Notes under the pieces: generated by a model
Databases searched by the model: none
What the model was told of the DNA's origin: nothing
What the model saw: only the letters and a program-made list of their open reading frames with translations
Shown: piece after piece, positions 15,323-23,329 of the stretch
How positions within the stretch are numbered: position 1 is the stretch's first letter
Layout: each line of letters begins with the position of its first letter
NCBI RefSeq assembly: GCF_000282335.1
Contig: NZ_AKJM01000049.1
Location: 1 to 64,000 of the forward strand
From: Pseudomonas sp. GM48
GTDB taxonomy: Bacteria; Pseudomonadota; Gammaproteobacteria; Pseudomonadales; Pseudomonadaceae
DNA: 64,000 nucleotides
Reading direction: 5' to 3'
Program-made: the position numbers and the translations under genes

Positions 15323-16048
15323 TCAGGCGAACAAACGGTCGGTGTTGATGAAGCCGCGCTCGTTTTCCGGGCGCGAGGTGCGGCAGTGTTCGGCGACGCT
15401 GGCGTCGGCGTTCATCCAGCTGAGTTTCAGCGGTTTCGGTGCGTATTCCGGCGTCGGGTCCATCGGGTGTTGCAGAGCGGTGAGCACCACCAGGGTGTCC
15501 ATCGGCGCGTACAACTCGATGTAGTCGCCGGCCTTGGAATTGCCCTCGACGAAATGGAAGCGCCCGGCGTCGTCGACGTTCACGCGGCTGAACAGGTTGA
15601 GGGTCATCAGCAGGTCGGACAGACCCAGCCCCCACTTGCCCAGCTCCACCAGCAGGTTGTCGGTGCCGTTGCGGAAGAAGCCGTTGCGCAGTTCCTGGTA
15701 GCGGCCTGCACCGTACTTTTCTGCGACTTCTTCAGCGCAGAGCACGCCGCCCAGGCTGTCGCTCCAGCCGCAAGTGTCGGCGGTGATGGCGGCTAGTACG
15801 CGGCCCATGTCCGAGTACAGGCAATGGCCGGCGGTGAGCTTGGCGGTGTGTTGGCATTTGAGGCTGTCGGGCAGGTTCAGGCGTTCGGTTTTTTCATTGG
15901 CATTGAGCAACGTCAGGCTGACATTGGCGCCGCCGCGCAGGTCGGTCAGGCGCAGCAGTTGGCCGCGCTTGAGCACAAAAGAGCGATGGCCGCCGCCGGG
16001 GAGCATTTCTTCGGCGAAGGGCGGGAACAACTGGGTCGAATCGGTCAC
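15323..16048 (-). CDS. DUF1989 protein, probable carboxyguanidine deiminase subunit (UAAP1)
   Basis: A 241-residue paralogue of the next gene. The same core is present: [25 protein letters not shown] and [12 protein letters not shown], but with a longer N-terminus ([22 protein letters not shown]) typical of associated protein 1. GTG at 16048 is chosen because AGAGGAA lies just upstream; an ATG further out has no ribosome site and would overlap the ABC gene. Together with the downstream paralogue it is expected to deiminate carboxyguanidine in the cytosol. Confidence in the family is high, in the reaction moderate because it depends on the riboswitch context. Confidence 0.83.
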   Translation of the reverse strand: MTDSTQLFPPFAEEMLPGGGHRSFVLKRGQLLRLTDLRGGANVSLTLLNANEKTERLNLPDSLKCQHTAKLTAGHCLYSDMGRVLAAITADTCGWSDSLGGVLCAEEVAEKYGAGRYQELRNGFFRNGTDNLLVELGKWGLGLSDLLMTLNLFSRVNVDDAGRFHFVEGNSKAGDYIELYAPMDTLVVLTALQHPMDPTPEYAPKPLKLSWMNADASVAEHCRTSRPENERGFINTDRLFA

Positions 16049-16061
16049 TGGAAAATTCCTC

Positions 16062-16850
16062 TCAAGCAGTTCGAAGTGAGCCCGCCAGTTGCACCGGCAA
16101 GGCGTCGACGACGGCACGGTCGGTGCGGCGGTCGCTGTTCAAAGGGATGTCGTAGGTGATGCGTGCGCCATAGGCGCCGGGTGCGTGCGGGTCGAGGCGA
16201 ACCTTGTCGAACACCAGCAGGCGCGTACCGAGGCTGAAACCTTCGGACAGGTCATGGGTGACCATGAACACTGTCAGTCGGGTCTCGCGCCACAGCTCCA
16301 GCAGCAAGGCGTGCATGTCTTTGCGGATGCCCGGATCGAGGGCACCGAACGGTTCGTCGAGCAACAGCACGCGGGGCTTCATGATCAGTGCCTGGGCGAT
16401 GGCCAGTCGTTGCTGCATGCCGCCGGAAAGCTGCGCGGGGTACTTGTCCAGCGAGTGACCGAGGCCGACTTTGCGCAGCAGCTCCGAAGCCTGTTCCCGG
16501 GCCTCACGTTTGGCGCTGCCGAACAGGCGGCCGAGCAACGGTGAGCGGGGCAGTTCGAGGCCGAGGGCGACGTTGTCCAGTACGCTCAAATGCGGGAACA
16601 CCGAGTAGCGCTGGAACACCACGCCACGACTGGCGTCCGGCTCACTGGCCAAGGGCAGACCGTCGAGCAGGATCTCGCCGCGACTGGCGCGTTCCTGGCC
16701 GAGCAGCAGGCGCAGGAAGGTCGATTTACCGCAACCGGAAGCGCCGACGAGTGTGCAGAACTCACCCTCATTGACGTTCAGGTTCAAGCCTTCGAGCACC
16801 ACCTGATCGGCGTATTGTTGCCAGACGTTTTTAACGCTGATGAAGCTCAT
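16062..16850 (-). CDS. ABC transporter ATP-binding protein, guanidine uptake
   Basis: A 262-residue ATPase. Walker A is GASGCGKST near residue 38, the signature is LSGGMQQRLAIAQA, Walker B is VLLLDEPFGAL and the switch His is in VTHDLSEG. It belongs to the nitrate/taurine-type (NrtD/TauB) importer group found with urea carboxylase genes. Its ATG overlaps the permease stop by four bases, so the two are coupled. It powers import of the operon substrate, inferred to be guanidine. Confidence 0.88.
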   Translation of the reverse strand: MSFISVKNVWQQYADQVVLEGLNLNVNEGEFCTLVGASGCGKSTFLRLLLGQERASRGEILLDGLPLASEPDASRGVVFQRYSVFPHLSVLDNVALGLELPRSPLLGRLFGSAKREAREQASELLRKVGLGHSLDKYPAQLSGGMQQRLAIAQALIMKPRVLLLDEPFGALDPGIRKDMHALLLELWRETRLTVFMVTHDLSEGFSLGTRLLVFDKVRLDPHAPGAYGARITYDIPLNSDRRTDRAVVDALPVQLAGSLRTA

Positions 16851-17662
16851 TTGGCGGCCCCCTCGTACCAAGGGAACGCCCGACGAGTCAGGTATTTGAG
16901 CCCCCAATCCATCAGCCAGGCAAGCAGGGTGATCCACACCACATACGGCAGGATCACGTCCATTGCCAGGTAGCGGCGCACCAGGAAAATCCGGTAGCCG
17001 AGGCCGTCGGTAGAGGCGATGGCTTCGGCGGCGATCAGGAACAGCCACGCCGAGCCGAGCATCAGCCGCAGCGAAATCAACAACCGTGGCAGCAGCTGTG
17101 GCAGCACCACCCGCAGCATCAGGGTCCAGGTCGAGGCACCGAGGGTCTGGGCCTTGATCAGCAACTCCACGGGAATTTCCCGAGCACGCTGTTCCAGGTC
17201 ACGGGCCAGGGCCGGTGTGATGCCGATCACGATCAACATCACTTTCGACAGCTCTCCCAGGCCGAAGACGATGAACAGGATCGGCAGGATCGCCAGCGGT
17301 GGCACCATCGACAGCACCGTCAACAACGGCGATAGCGGCGCGCCGAACAACGGCAGGGTGCCAGCGGCGATACCCAGGCACAGCCCGGCCAAGGCGCTGA
17401 TCCCCAGGCCGATGGCCAGACGTTGCAGGCTGGACGCCGTGTCCTGCCAGAGCAGGTATTCGCCGGTGCGGGTGTCGGCCACGAACGCCAGGCGTTTCAC
17501 CGCATCGGTCATTTGCACGGCGCTGGGCAGCAGCTTGTCATTGGGGTTGTCCACCAGTCGCTCGGCCGAGCCCATGAAGTAGACGAACAGCACCAGGGCG
17601 AACGGCAGGATCACCAACAGCAGGCGACTCGGGCGATCCGGGTGACGGTTGATCAGGCGCAT
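16847..17662 (-). CDS. ABC transporter permease, guanidine uptake
   Basis: A 271-residue BPD-type permease with about six membrane segments. The EAA-like cytoplasmic loop is visible near the middle-to-end (AQTLGASTWTLMLRVVLPQLLPRLLISL). The ATG at 17662 is favoured over a TTG six bases upstream; AGAGGA precedes it. It sits between the binding-protein and ATPase genes in the usual order, with 15 bases to the former and a four-base overlap with the latter. Confidence 0.87.
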   Translation of the reverse strand: MRLINRHPDRPSRLLLVILPFALVLFVYFMGSAERLVDNPNDKLLPSAVQMTDAVKRLAFVADTRTGEYLLWQDTASSLQRLAIGLGISALAGLCLGIAAGTLPLFGAPLSPLLTVLSMVPPLAILPILFIVFGLGELSKVMLIVIGITPALARDLEQRAREIPVELLIKAQTLGASTWTLMLRVVLPQLLPRLLISLRLMLGSAWLFLIAAEAIASTDGLGYRIFLVRRYLAMDVILPYVVWITLLAWLMDWGLKYLTRRAFPWYEGAAK

Positions 17663-17677
17663 GGCCAAGTCCTCTTC

Positions 17678-18745
17678 TTACAGCTTGGCGTCGGCGGCCA
17701 TCTGCACGTAACTCGGGTCGAAGCGCAGCTTGAGGTTGCTCTTGTCGCCGCTGGTCACGCCGTTGGCGAAGGCCATGCCGACTGCGCTGGTGTCCTTGGC
17801 GCCTTCACCCAGCAAGCCGTGCTGGAAGGAGAACTCGGCGACTTTGCGCATGGTCTCCGGCAGTTGCTTGCTGGTGCTGAACGCCAGGGCTTCCTTGGGC
17901 GTGGTGAACAATTTGGTGGTGTCCAGTTGTGCCTGGAAACCCGGCAGGTCAGTGCCCGAGGCCTTGGCCATGTGTTCCAGTGCGGCTTTGCCCGCGGCGG
18001 TCCTGGCGTTCATCAACTCGACCACTTCAAACCAGGCGCCGGTCAGCGCCTTGCCAAGGGCCGGGTTGTCTTTGAGGGTTTGGGAGTTGACCACCATCAT
18101 GTCCATGATTTCGCCGGGGATCTGGCTGGAGTTGAACACTTCGGTCACCGCAGGCTTGGCCTTGATGTCCGAGAGCATCGGGTTCCAGGTGGTGACGGCG
18201 TTGACCTGTTCGGTGTTGAAGGCCGCCGAAATATCGGCGTCGGAGGTGTTGACCACTTTCAGGTCTTTCTCGGTGAGGTCCACCGAATCAAGGGCGCGAG
18301 CCAGCAGGTAGTGGGAGACCGAGAGCTCCACCAGGTTGACGTCCATGCCCTTGAGGTCGGCGACTTTCTTGCCTTCGCCCTTGAGCACGATGCCGTCGTT
18401 GCCGTTGGAGAAATCGCTGACGATCAGCGCAGTGCTGTCGACGCCACCGGCCGCCGGAATGGTCAGCGCGTCCATGTTGGTCATGGTGCAACCGTCGAAC
18501 TGGCCGGCGGTGTACTGGTTGATCGATTCGACGTAGTCATTGAGCTGCACCACGTCGATCTTGATGCCGTACTTTTTCGCCCATTTATCGACGATGCCCT
18601 GGCTGCCGGCATATTCCCATGGCATCCAGCCGGCGTAGATCGTCCAGCACACGCTGAAGTGGTCCTTCTGGGCGGCCTGGGACGAGAGGCTCACGAGGGC
18701 TGCGAACGCAGCAGCGAGCAGGGCGGGTAAACGAAGCTTGGACAT
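17678..18745 (-). CDS. Periplasmic substrate-binding protein, guanidine uptake
   Basis: A 355-residue NMT1/SsuA-like binding protein of the type named urea carboxylase-related. Signal peptide: basic MSKLRL, a hydrophobic core LPALLAAAFAALVSL, cleavage after SQA. The mature part begins AQKDHFSVCWTIYAGWMPWEY, rich in aromatic residues that can hold a planar cation such as guanidinium. It is the first gene behind the riboswitch, so its mRNA is directly controlled by guanidine. The ATG at 18745 follows CTGGAGAA. Confidence 0.88.
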   Translation of the reverse strand: MSKLRLPALLAAAFAALVSLSSQAAQKDHFSVCWTIYAGWMPWEYAGSQGIVDKWAKKYGIKIDVVQLNDYVESINQYTAGQFDGCTMTNMDALTIPAAGGVDSTALIVSDFSNGNDGIVLKGEGKKVADLKGMDVNLVELSVSHYLLARALDSVDLTEKDLKVVNTSDADISAAFNTEQVNAVTTWNPMLSDIKAKPAVTEVFNSSQIPGEIMDMMVVNSQTLKDNPALGKALTGAWFEVVELMNARTAAGKAALEHMAKASGTDLPGFQAQLDTTKLFTTPKEALAFSTSKQLPETMRKVAEFSFQHGLLGEGAKDTSAVGMAFANGVTSGDKSNLKLRFDPSYVQMAADAKL

Positions 18746-19201
18746 GATGGTTCTCCAGTTGATCAAGGACGGACAGGAAGGCAGCGGCACCGCGAACGGT
18801 GGCTTGTCTCCCGGGCTTTTGTCCCGCCGTGTAACCTCAACTGGAGGTCGCCAACTCTCGGACCAGTCACTCGCCATCGCGAGCCGGAACCCTAGTCAGC
18901 CATTGCAAATTGTGGTGCCGCGAACCTGTGGTGACGCCTGCACATTTTTTTGGAACAACTGCGCTAAAGCGAGAGACGTGCCAAGTTGGCCCGAGCGCTC
19001 TAGTGCGGGGGGTGGAGTGGTCGAGGAGGGTGATCGGGAGGGCGGACTGCCTTGTGATGGTGCGCAGATGCACTGCATTGGAACGTGTCCGCCGCTGATC
19101 CGAAGGTTGATGCAACGTTGCACTTGGCAGAGGTTTGCCAGTCAAAACAGATGTCAGTCGATGAGTGCCGACTGCTGTCACAGGTCTTTACGGAGGCCGT
19201 C
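18746..19201. other. Divergent control region: guanidine operon and lipoprotein genes
   Basis: About 450 bases with no credible gene. The left part (18806-18897) is the guanidine-I riboswitch read leftwards; the rest must carry its promoter and that of the lipoprotein gene at 19202. Short frames on both strands have no family character. Confidence 0.7.
18806..18897 (-). promoter_or_regulatory. Guanidine-I riboswitch (ykkC-yxkD class)
   Basis: The minus strand shows the conserved blocks in order: ACTAGGGTTCCGG, then a hairpin (CTCGCGATGGCGAG), GACTGGTCCGAGAG, ACCTCCAGTTGAGGT, ACACGGCGGGACAAAAGCCC and GGGAGA. These are the hallmark sequences of the ykkC subtype 1 aptamer that binds guanidinium. 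It ends about 60 bases before the ATG of the binding-protein gene at 18745. In this class ligand binding raises expression, usually by preventing termination; the expression platform in this leader was not clearly resolved. Confidence 0.93.
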
Positions 19202-19465
19202 ATGTTGCGTCGTTTGTTGTTGGGTGCAGTGCTCGGTTTTGGATTGTCTGGCTGCTATTACTACGACAGTCCCGCCGACGTCTACGGGACATCTTATTAC
19301 TACCCCGGTTACTACTCGCCTTATTACTACAGCCCACGTTATTACGGTGGCTATCGCCCCTATTACTACGGTGGGCACGGTTACTACGGTGGCCATGGCT
19401 ATCGCGGCGGTTGGTATCACGGAGGTGGATATCATGGCGGTGGATTTCACGGCGGCCACCGTTAA
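19202..19465 (+). CDS. Small Tyr/Gly/His-rich lipoprotein
   Basis: An 87-residue protein with a lipoprotein signal: MLRRLLLGAVLGFGLSGC, the lipobox LSGC placing the lipidated Cys at 18. The mature part is highly repetitive: YYY and GYY tracts, then GGH and GG(Y/F/W)HGG repeats. Function unknown; such low-complexity lipoproteins are probably outer-membrane or envelope proteins. GGAGG precedes the ATG at 19202. A similar gene follows in tandem at 19633. Confidence 0.75.
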   Translation: MLRRLLLGAVLGFGLSGCYYYDSPADVYGTSYYYPGYYSPYYYSPRYYGGYRPYYYGGHGYYGGHGYRGGWYHGGGYHGGGFHGGHR

Positions 19466-19632
19466 TCAGGGCGTGAATGGATGAAAAACCTTTCATCGGC
19501 CAGATGTTTCCACTTGTTTCAAGGGCGCACCAGATTCCGAAATCGATGTCTGATCTTTCGACAGTCACCGAACATTTGACTGTCGCTTGCCAGCGTCGCT
19601 GGTGTGGCTCACCCGCGGTCCAGGAGGCCGCC

Positions 19633-20076
19633 ATGCTCTGTCAAAATAAGCTGCGGCGAATTCTTCTACTTGTTGTGTCGGGATTGTCCCTTGGTGGGTG
19701 CGTGCCTTATTACGACGAAGGAGGCAGTTACTACAGTTCCGAAGTCTATACCTCGCCTGCGCCAACCTATTACGCCGGGGGGAGTTCCTACTATTCCAAT
19801 GGTTACTACACACCGTCACCACGGTATTACATGCCGCCAGCGCGGTATTACCAGCCGACACCGCGCTATTACTACCAGCCGCGGATGTATCAACCGCGCT
19901 ATTACCAACCCGCTCCGCGTTACTACCAGCCATATCGGGGTGATTACCGGATGCATCAGAACCATGGCTGGGACGGCCGTAACCGCGGGGACTGGAACAA
20001 TGACAATCGAGGCCGAGACTGGCGCAACCATCGTGGCGAACGCGGCGATCACAACTGGCGGGGTAATCACCGCTAG
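19633..20076 (+). CDS. Tyr/Pro/Arg-rich lipoprotein
   Basis: A 147-residue protein with a lipoprotein signal ending LSLGGC (lipidated Cys about residue 23). The mature region has many RYYxP and RYYQP repeats (residues about 60-105), then a basic Asn/Arg/Gly-rich tail (GWDGRNRGDWNNDNRGRDW). It is a paralogue in style of the 87-residue gene just upstream and both have a GGAGGCC ribosome site. Function unknown. Repeats of this sort are common in surface or wall-contacting lipoproteins. It is followed by a REP doublet. Confidence 0.75.
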   Translation: MLCQNKLRRILLLVVSGLSLGGCVPYYDEGGSYYSSEVYTSPAPTYYAGGSSYYSNGYYTPSPRYYMPPARYYQPTPRYYYQPRMYQPRYYQPAPRYYQPYRGDYRMHQNHGWDGRNRGDWNNDNRGRDWRNHRGERGDHNWRGNHR

Positions 20077-20099
20077 TTTTGTATAGAACACAGCTCTAA

Positions 20100-20188
20100 T
20101 GTGGGAGCGGGCTTGCTCGCGAAGGCGGAGTGTCAGACAACATCAATGTTTCTGAGACGACGCCTTCGCGAGCAAGCCCGCTCCCACA
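20100..20188. repeat. REP doublet
   Basis: TGTGGGAGCGGGCTTGCTCG at left and its mirror at right, between two convergent genes (lipoprotein and hydrolase). It could serve as a shared 3' end. Confidence 0.92.
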
Positions 20189-20192
20189 GTTT

Positions 20193-21305
20193 TCAGTATT
20201 CGGACAAGTCCGCCAGTGGATGCCGACCTTCCCATGCCTTGTGAAAGTGCGCTTGCACCACCGCGTCCGGCACGTTGTTGATGTCCGGCCAATGCCAGTG
20301 CGGCTTCTGATCCTTGTCGATCAGCCGGGCACGTACGCCTTCGCTGAACTCCGGATGACGACAGCAGTTGAGGCTCAGGGTGTATTCCATCTGAAAGACC
20401 TCGGCCAGCGACAGGTGCCGGGCACGGATGATCTGCTCCCACACCAGGTGCGCGGTCAGCGGCGAGCCTTCGCTCATGGTCCTGGCCGCGCGGCTCAGCA
20501 ACAGATCGGTGTGATCGCGCAAGGCGCTGATGGCCTTCCAGGCGCAACGCACGTCGCTGACATCCAGCAGCTCGTCGATCTGCTGGCGCCGCGGCAACCA
20601 CTGGGCTTCGGGCATTTGCGCCACGGCTTCCTGCTGCAAGGCCTTGAGCAGGCTGTTGAGCTGCATGGGTGTCTGTTCCTGCCAGTTCAGTTGCAACAGA
20701 CCTTCGATCAATTCCGGCTGCTGTTCATCGAGCAGGAAACGGTCGGCCAGGTCCAGGTCGATGGCATCGCGACCGTTCATGTGTGCACCGGTCAGGCCCA
20801 GGAACAACCCGAGCTTGCCGGGCAGGCGCGACAGGAACCAACTGCCGCCAACGTCCGGGTACAGACCGATGCTGATCTCGGGCATCGCCAAGCGGCTGCT
20901 CGGTGTGACGATGCGTATGTTCGCACCTTGCAATAACCCCACGCCGCCGCCCAGCACATAGCCATGACCCCAACAGATCAACGGTTTCGGGTAGGTGTGC
21001 AGATTGAAGTCCAGGCGATATTCCGCCGCAAAAAAGTGCGCGGCCAGTGGCGGCACTTCCCCGGGGTGCGCGCGGCAGGCTTCGACCAGGCTGCGTACTT
21101 CACCCCCGGCGCAAAAAGCCTTGGGGCCATTACCGCGCAACAGCACGCAGACAATTTGCGGGTCCTTGGCCCAGGCTTCCATACGGTCGCGCAGGGCGTT
21201 GATCATAGGCAGGGACAGGGCGTTCAGGGATTTTTCTGCATCCAGGCTGGCGATGCCGATGCGGGCGCCGTCGGTGCCGGTGAGTTCTTCGAAGTGCAGA
21301 TTCAT
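20193..21305 (-). CDS. 3-hydroxyisobutyryl-CoA hydrolase-like, enoyl-CoA hydratase family
   Basis: A 370-residue member of the crotonase superfamily, longer than ordinary hydratases as is usual for HIBYL-CoA hydrolases of valine catabolism. Oxyanion-hole segments are GNGPKAFCAGGEV and GYVLGGGVGL; the following MPEISIGLYPDVGGSWFLSRLPG is the hallmark of the hydrolase subgroup, with the Glu and Asp of the active site. The ATG at 21305 follows GAGGT; upstream in-frame codons overlap the ung promoter. It is divergent from ung. Activity on other short hydroxyacyl-CoA thioesters is possible. Confidence 0.85.
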   Translation of the reverse strand: MNLHFEELTGTDGARIGIASLDAEKSLNALSLPMINALRDRMEAWAKDPQIVCVLLRGNGPKAFCAGGEVRSLVEACRAHPGEVPPLAAHFFAAEYRLDFNLHTYPKPLICWGHGYVLGGGVGLLQGANIRIVTPSSRLAMPEISIGLYPDVGGSWFLSRLPGKLGLFLGLTGAHMNGRDAIDLDLADRFLLDEQQPELIEGLLQLNWQEQTPMQLNSLLKALQQEAVAQMPEAQWLPRRQQIDELLDVSDVRCAWKAISALRDHTDLLLSRAARTMSEGSPLTAHLVWEQIIRARHLSLAEVFQMEYTLSLNCCRHPEFSEGVRARLIDKDQKPHWHWPDINNVPDAVVQAHFHKAWEGRHPLADLSEY

Positions 21306-21437
21306 CGTGACCTCGATCGGGAATTTGAAGGTTAAGTATGATCGCAGTGTAGGAAAGTGCCGGATCTGCGTCAGATCAATTGACAAGCGTGGTGCGCTTT
21401 CCTAGGGTTCGCCCCATTGTTTCTGCCGGGTATGACC

Positions 21438-22130
21438 ATGACTGCTGACGACCGTATCAAACTCGAACCGAGCTGGAAGGAAGCACTGCGTGCCGAATTC
21501 GACCAGCCCTACATGACAGAGTTGCGAAACTTCCTGCAACAGGAGCGGGCGGCCGGCAAGGAGATCTATCCGCCGGGGCCGATGATTTTCAACGCGCTCA
21601 ATTCCACGCCGCTGAACAAGGTCAAAGTGGTGATCCTCGGTCAGGATCCTTATCACGGCCCGGGCCAGGCCCATGGTTTGTGCTTTTCGGTGCAACCCGG
21701 CGTGCCGGCGCCACCGTCATTGGTGAACATTTACAAAGAACTCAAACGCGACCTGAACATCGATATCCCCAACCATGGCTACTTGCAGAGCTGGGCCGAT
21801 CAGGGCGTGTTGATGCTCAACACCACCATGACCGTCGAGCGTGCCAATGCCAATGCGCACAAGGACAAGGGCTGGCAGTTTTTCACCGATCGGGTCATTG
21901 AAGTGGTCAGCCAGCAGCAACCGCACCTGGTGTTCATGCTGTGGGGCGCCCATGCCCAGAGCAAGCAGAAACTGATCGATGCCACCAAGCACCTGGTGCT
22001 GACTTCGGTGCACCCGTCACCGCTATCGGCCTATCGCGGCTTCCTCGGGTGCGGGCACTTCAGCCGCACCAACAAGTTTCTTGAGCAGAATGGCGAAACG
22101 CCGATCGAGTGGCGGTTGCCACCGGTTTGA
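21438..22130 (+). CDS. ung: Uracil-DNA glycosylase
   Basis: A 230-residue family 1 enzyme that removes uracil from DNA to start base-excision repair. Motif 1 [14 protein letters not shown] holds the catalytic Asp70; motif 2 [11 protein letters not shown] holds the leucine loop and His. NTTMTV is the uracil-recognition Asn segment. The start at 21438 ([13 protein letters not shown]) gives the usual length; an ATG six bases earlier is also possible, as the ribosome site is weak in both cases. It is monocistronic. Confidence 0.93.
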   Translation: MTADDRIKLEPSWKEALRAEFDQPYMTELRNFLQQERAAGKEIYPPGPMIFNALNSTPLNKVKVVILGQDPYHGPGQAHGLCFSVQPGVPAPPSLVNIYKELKRDLNIDIPNHGYLQSWADQGVLMLNTTMTVERANANAHKDKGWQFFTDRVIEVVSQQQPHLVFMLWGAHAQSKQKLIDATKHLVLTSVHPSPLSAYRGFLGCGHFSRTNKFLEQNGETPIEWRLPPV

Positions 22131-22150
22131 TGATTGCCCGTATGGGCCTT

Positions 22151-22282
22151 TGTGGCGAGGGAGCTTGCTCCCGCTCGGTTGCGTAGCAGCCGTAAAGCCT
22201 GCATATGCGGTGCGCCTGAAGAAACTGGATGTGGAAAGAGGGGCTGCTTCGCAGCCCAGCGGGAGCAAGCTCCCTCGCCACA
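22151..22282. repeat. Long REP doublet
   Basis: TGTGGCGAGGGAGCTTGCTC at left and its mirror at right enclose about 85 bases with a second hairpin (GGGCTGC-TTC-GCAGCCC). It is between the convergent ung and abrB genes and probably ends both transcripts. Confidence 0.9.
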
Positions 22283-22288
22283 GGTCTT

Positions 22289-23329
22289 TCAGACAGAATC
22301 CGGTTGTCGGTCCCAGTACTTGAACAACGGTTCCGCCAGAAACAGCACAAACAACAACCGCATCACCTGCATCGCCGTCACCAGCGGCACCGACAGTTGC
22401 AGGGTTTCCGCCGTCAGGCTCATCTCGGCAATGCCGCCGGGCATCATGCCCAATGTCAGTGAGCGCAGATCCAGGTGGGTCAGCGCACTCAAACCCAGGG
22501 CTGCTACGGTCGCGATCAGCATGGTCAACACCGTGCCGATCAAGGTGCGGCCCATGAACGATGGCGCACGCCGGAAAAACTGCCGGTTGAAGTGACAGCC
22601 CAGTCCGCTACCGATCAGCCATTGGCCGATCTGGCTGCCGCCATTGGGCAAACCGATGTGCAAATCCCAGCCGATGCTGACGGCCGCACTGACCAGCAAC
22701 GGCCCGAACAGCCAGGGATTGGGTTGACGCAGGCGTTCCCAGATCCAGGCCGCCAATGCGCCTGCCGGGAACAGCAGGGCCAGCCAGCGCCAGTCCACGG
22801 CGGTGGCATGTAAAACCGGGGCACCATCGCCCAGTAGATATTTGAAAGCCGCCGGCACGCAGAGCACTACGACCAACACCCGCAGACTCTGCCCCGCCGC
22901 GACACGGCTGAGTACCGCGCCGTTGCGTGCGCCAAGGTTGACCATCTCCCCGGAACCGCCGGGCATGCTGGAAAAAAACGCCGTGGCACGATCTTCACCG
23001 GTGCGGCGCATCAGCCACACGCCGACCACGGCGGACAGGCTGGTGACCAACGCACCGAAGAAGATCAGACCGAAATGACTCAGCACCTGCTCCATCACCA
23101 CCGGGGTGAAGTGCAGGCCAATGCCGATACCGACAATCCACTGGCCGCACTTGCGGCCGCCAGGGATTTCCGCCAATTGCCAGGGTGTCAGGCAGCGCAC
23201 GAGGATGATCGCCAGCAATGAGCCGACCATCCACGGCAAAGGCCAGCCGACCTGGCTGGCGAGGTAACCGCCGAGCAGGCCGACCAGCGGGGTTCCCCAC
23301 CAGTTTCTGAAGGGTGACCGATCAGACAT
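22289..23329 (-). CDS. AbrB-family membrane protein
   Basis: A 346-residue polytopic membrane protein of the AbrB family (PF05145; unrelated to the AbrB DNA-binding protein), once misnamed ammonia monooxygenase. About ten membrane segments in two homologous halves, each with a Pro/Gly-rich motif: SSMPGGSGEMVNLG and GMMPGGIAEMSLTA. The role is not established; its place as the last gene of the tct operon, with an eight-base overlap with tctA, suggests a part in organic-acid transport or tolerance. ATG at 23329 is preferred to a TTG six bases upstream. Confidence 0.83.
   Translation of the reverse strand: MSDRSPFRNWWGTPLVGLLGGYLASQVGWPLPWMVGSLLAIILVRCLTPWQLAEIPGGRKCGQWIVGIGIGLHFTPVVMEQVLSHFGLIFFGALVTSLSAVVGVWLMRRTGEDRATAFFSSMPGGSGEMVNLGARNGAVLSRVAAGQSLRVLVVVLCVPAAFKYLLGDGAPVLHATAVDWRWLALLFPAGALAAWIWERLRQPNPWLFGPLLVSAAVSIGWDLHIGLPNGGSQIGQWLIGSGLGCHFNRQFFRRAPSFMGRTLIGTVLTMLIATVAALGLSALTHLDLRSLTLGMMPGGIAEMSLTAETLQLSVPLVTAMQVMRLLFVLFLAEPLFKYWDRQPDSV

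Noticed and set aside
17423..18730. A 435-codon plus-strand frame
   Set aside because: Shadow of the ABC binding-protein gene; composition rich in His, Gln, Val as in other shadows.
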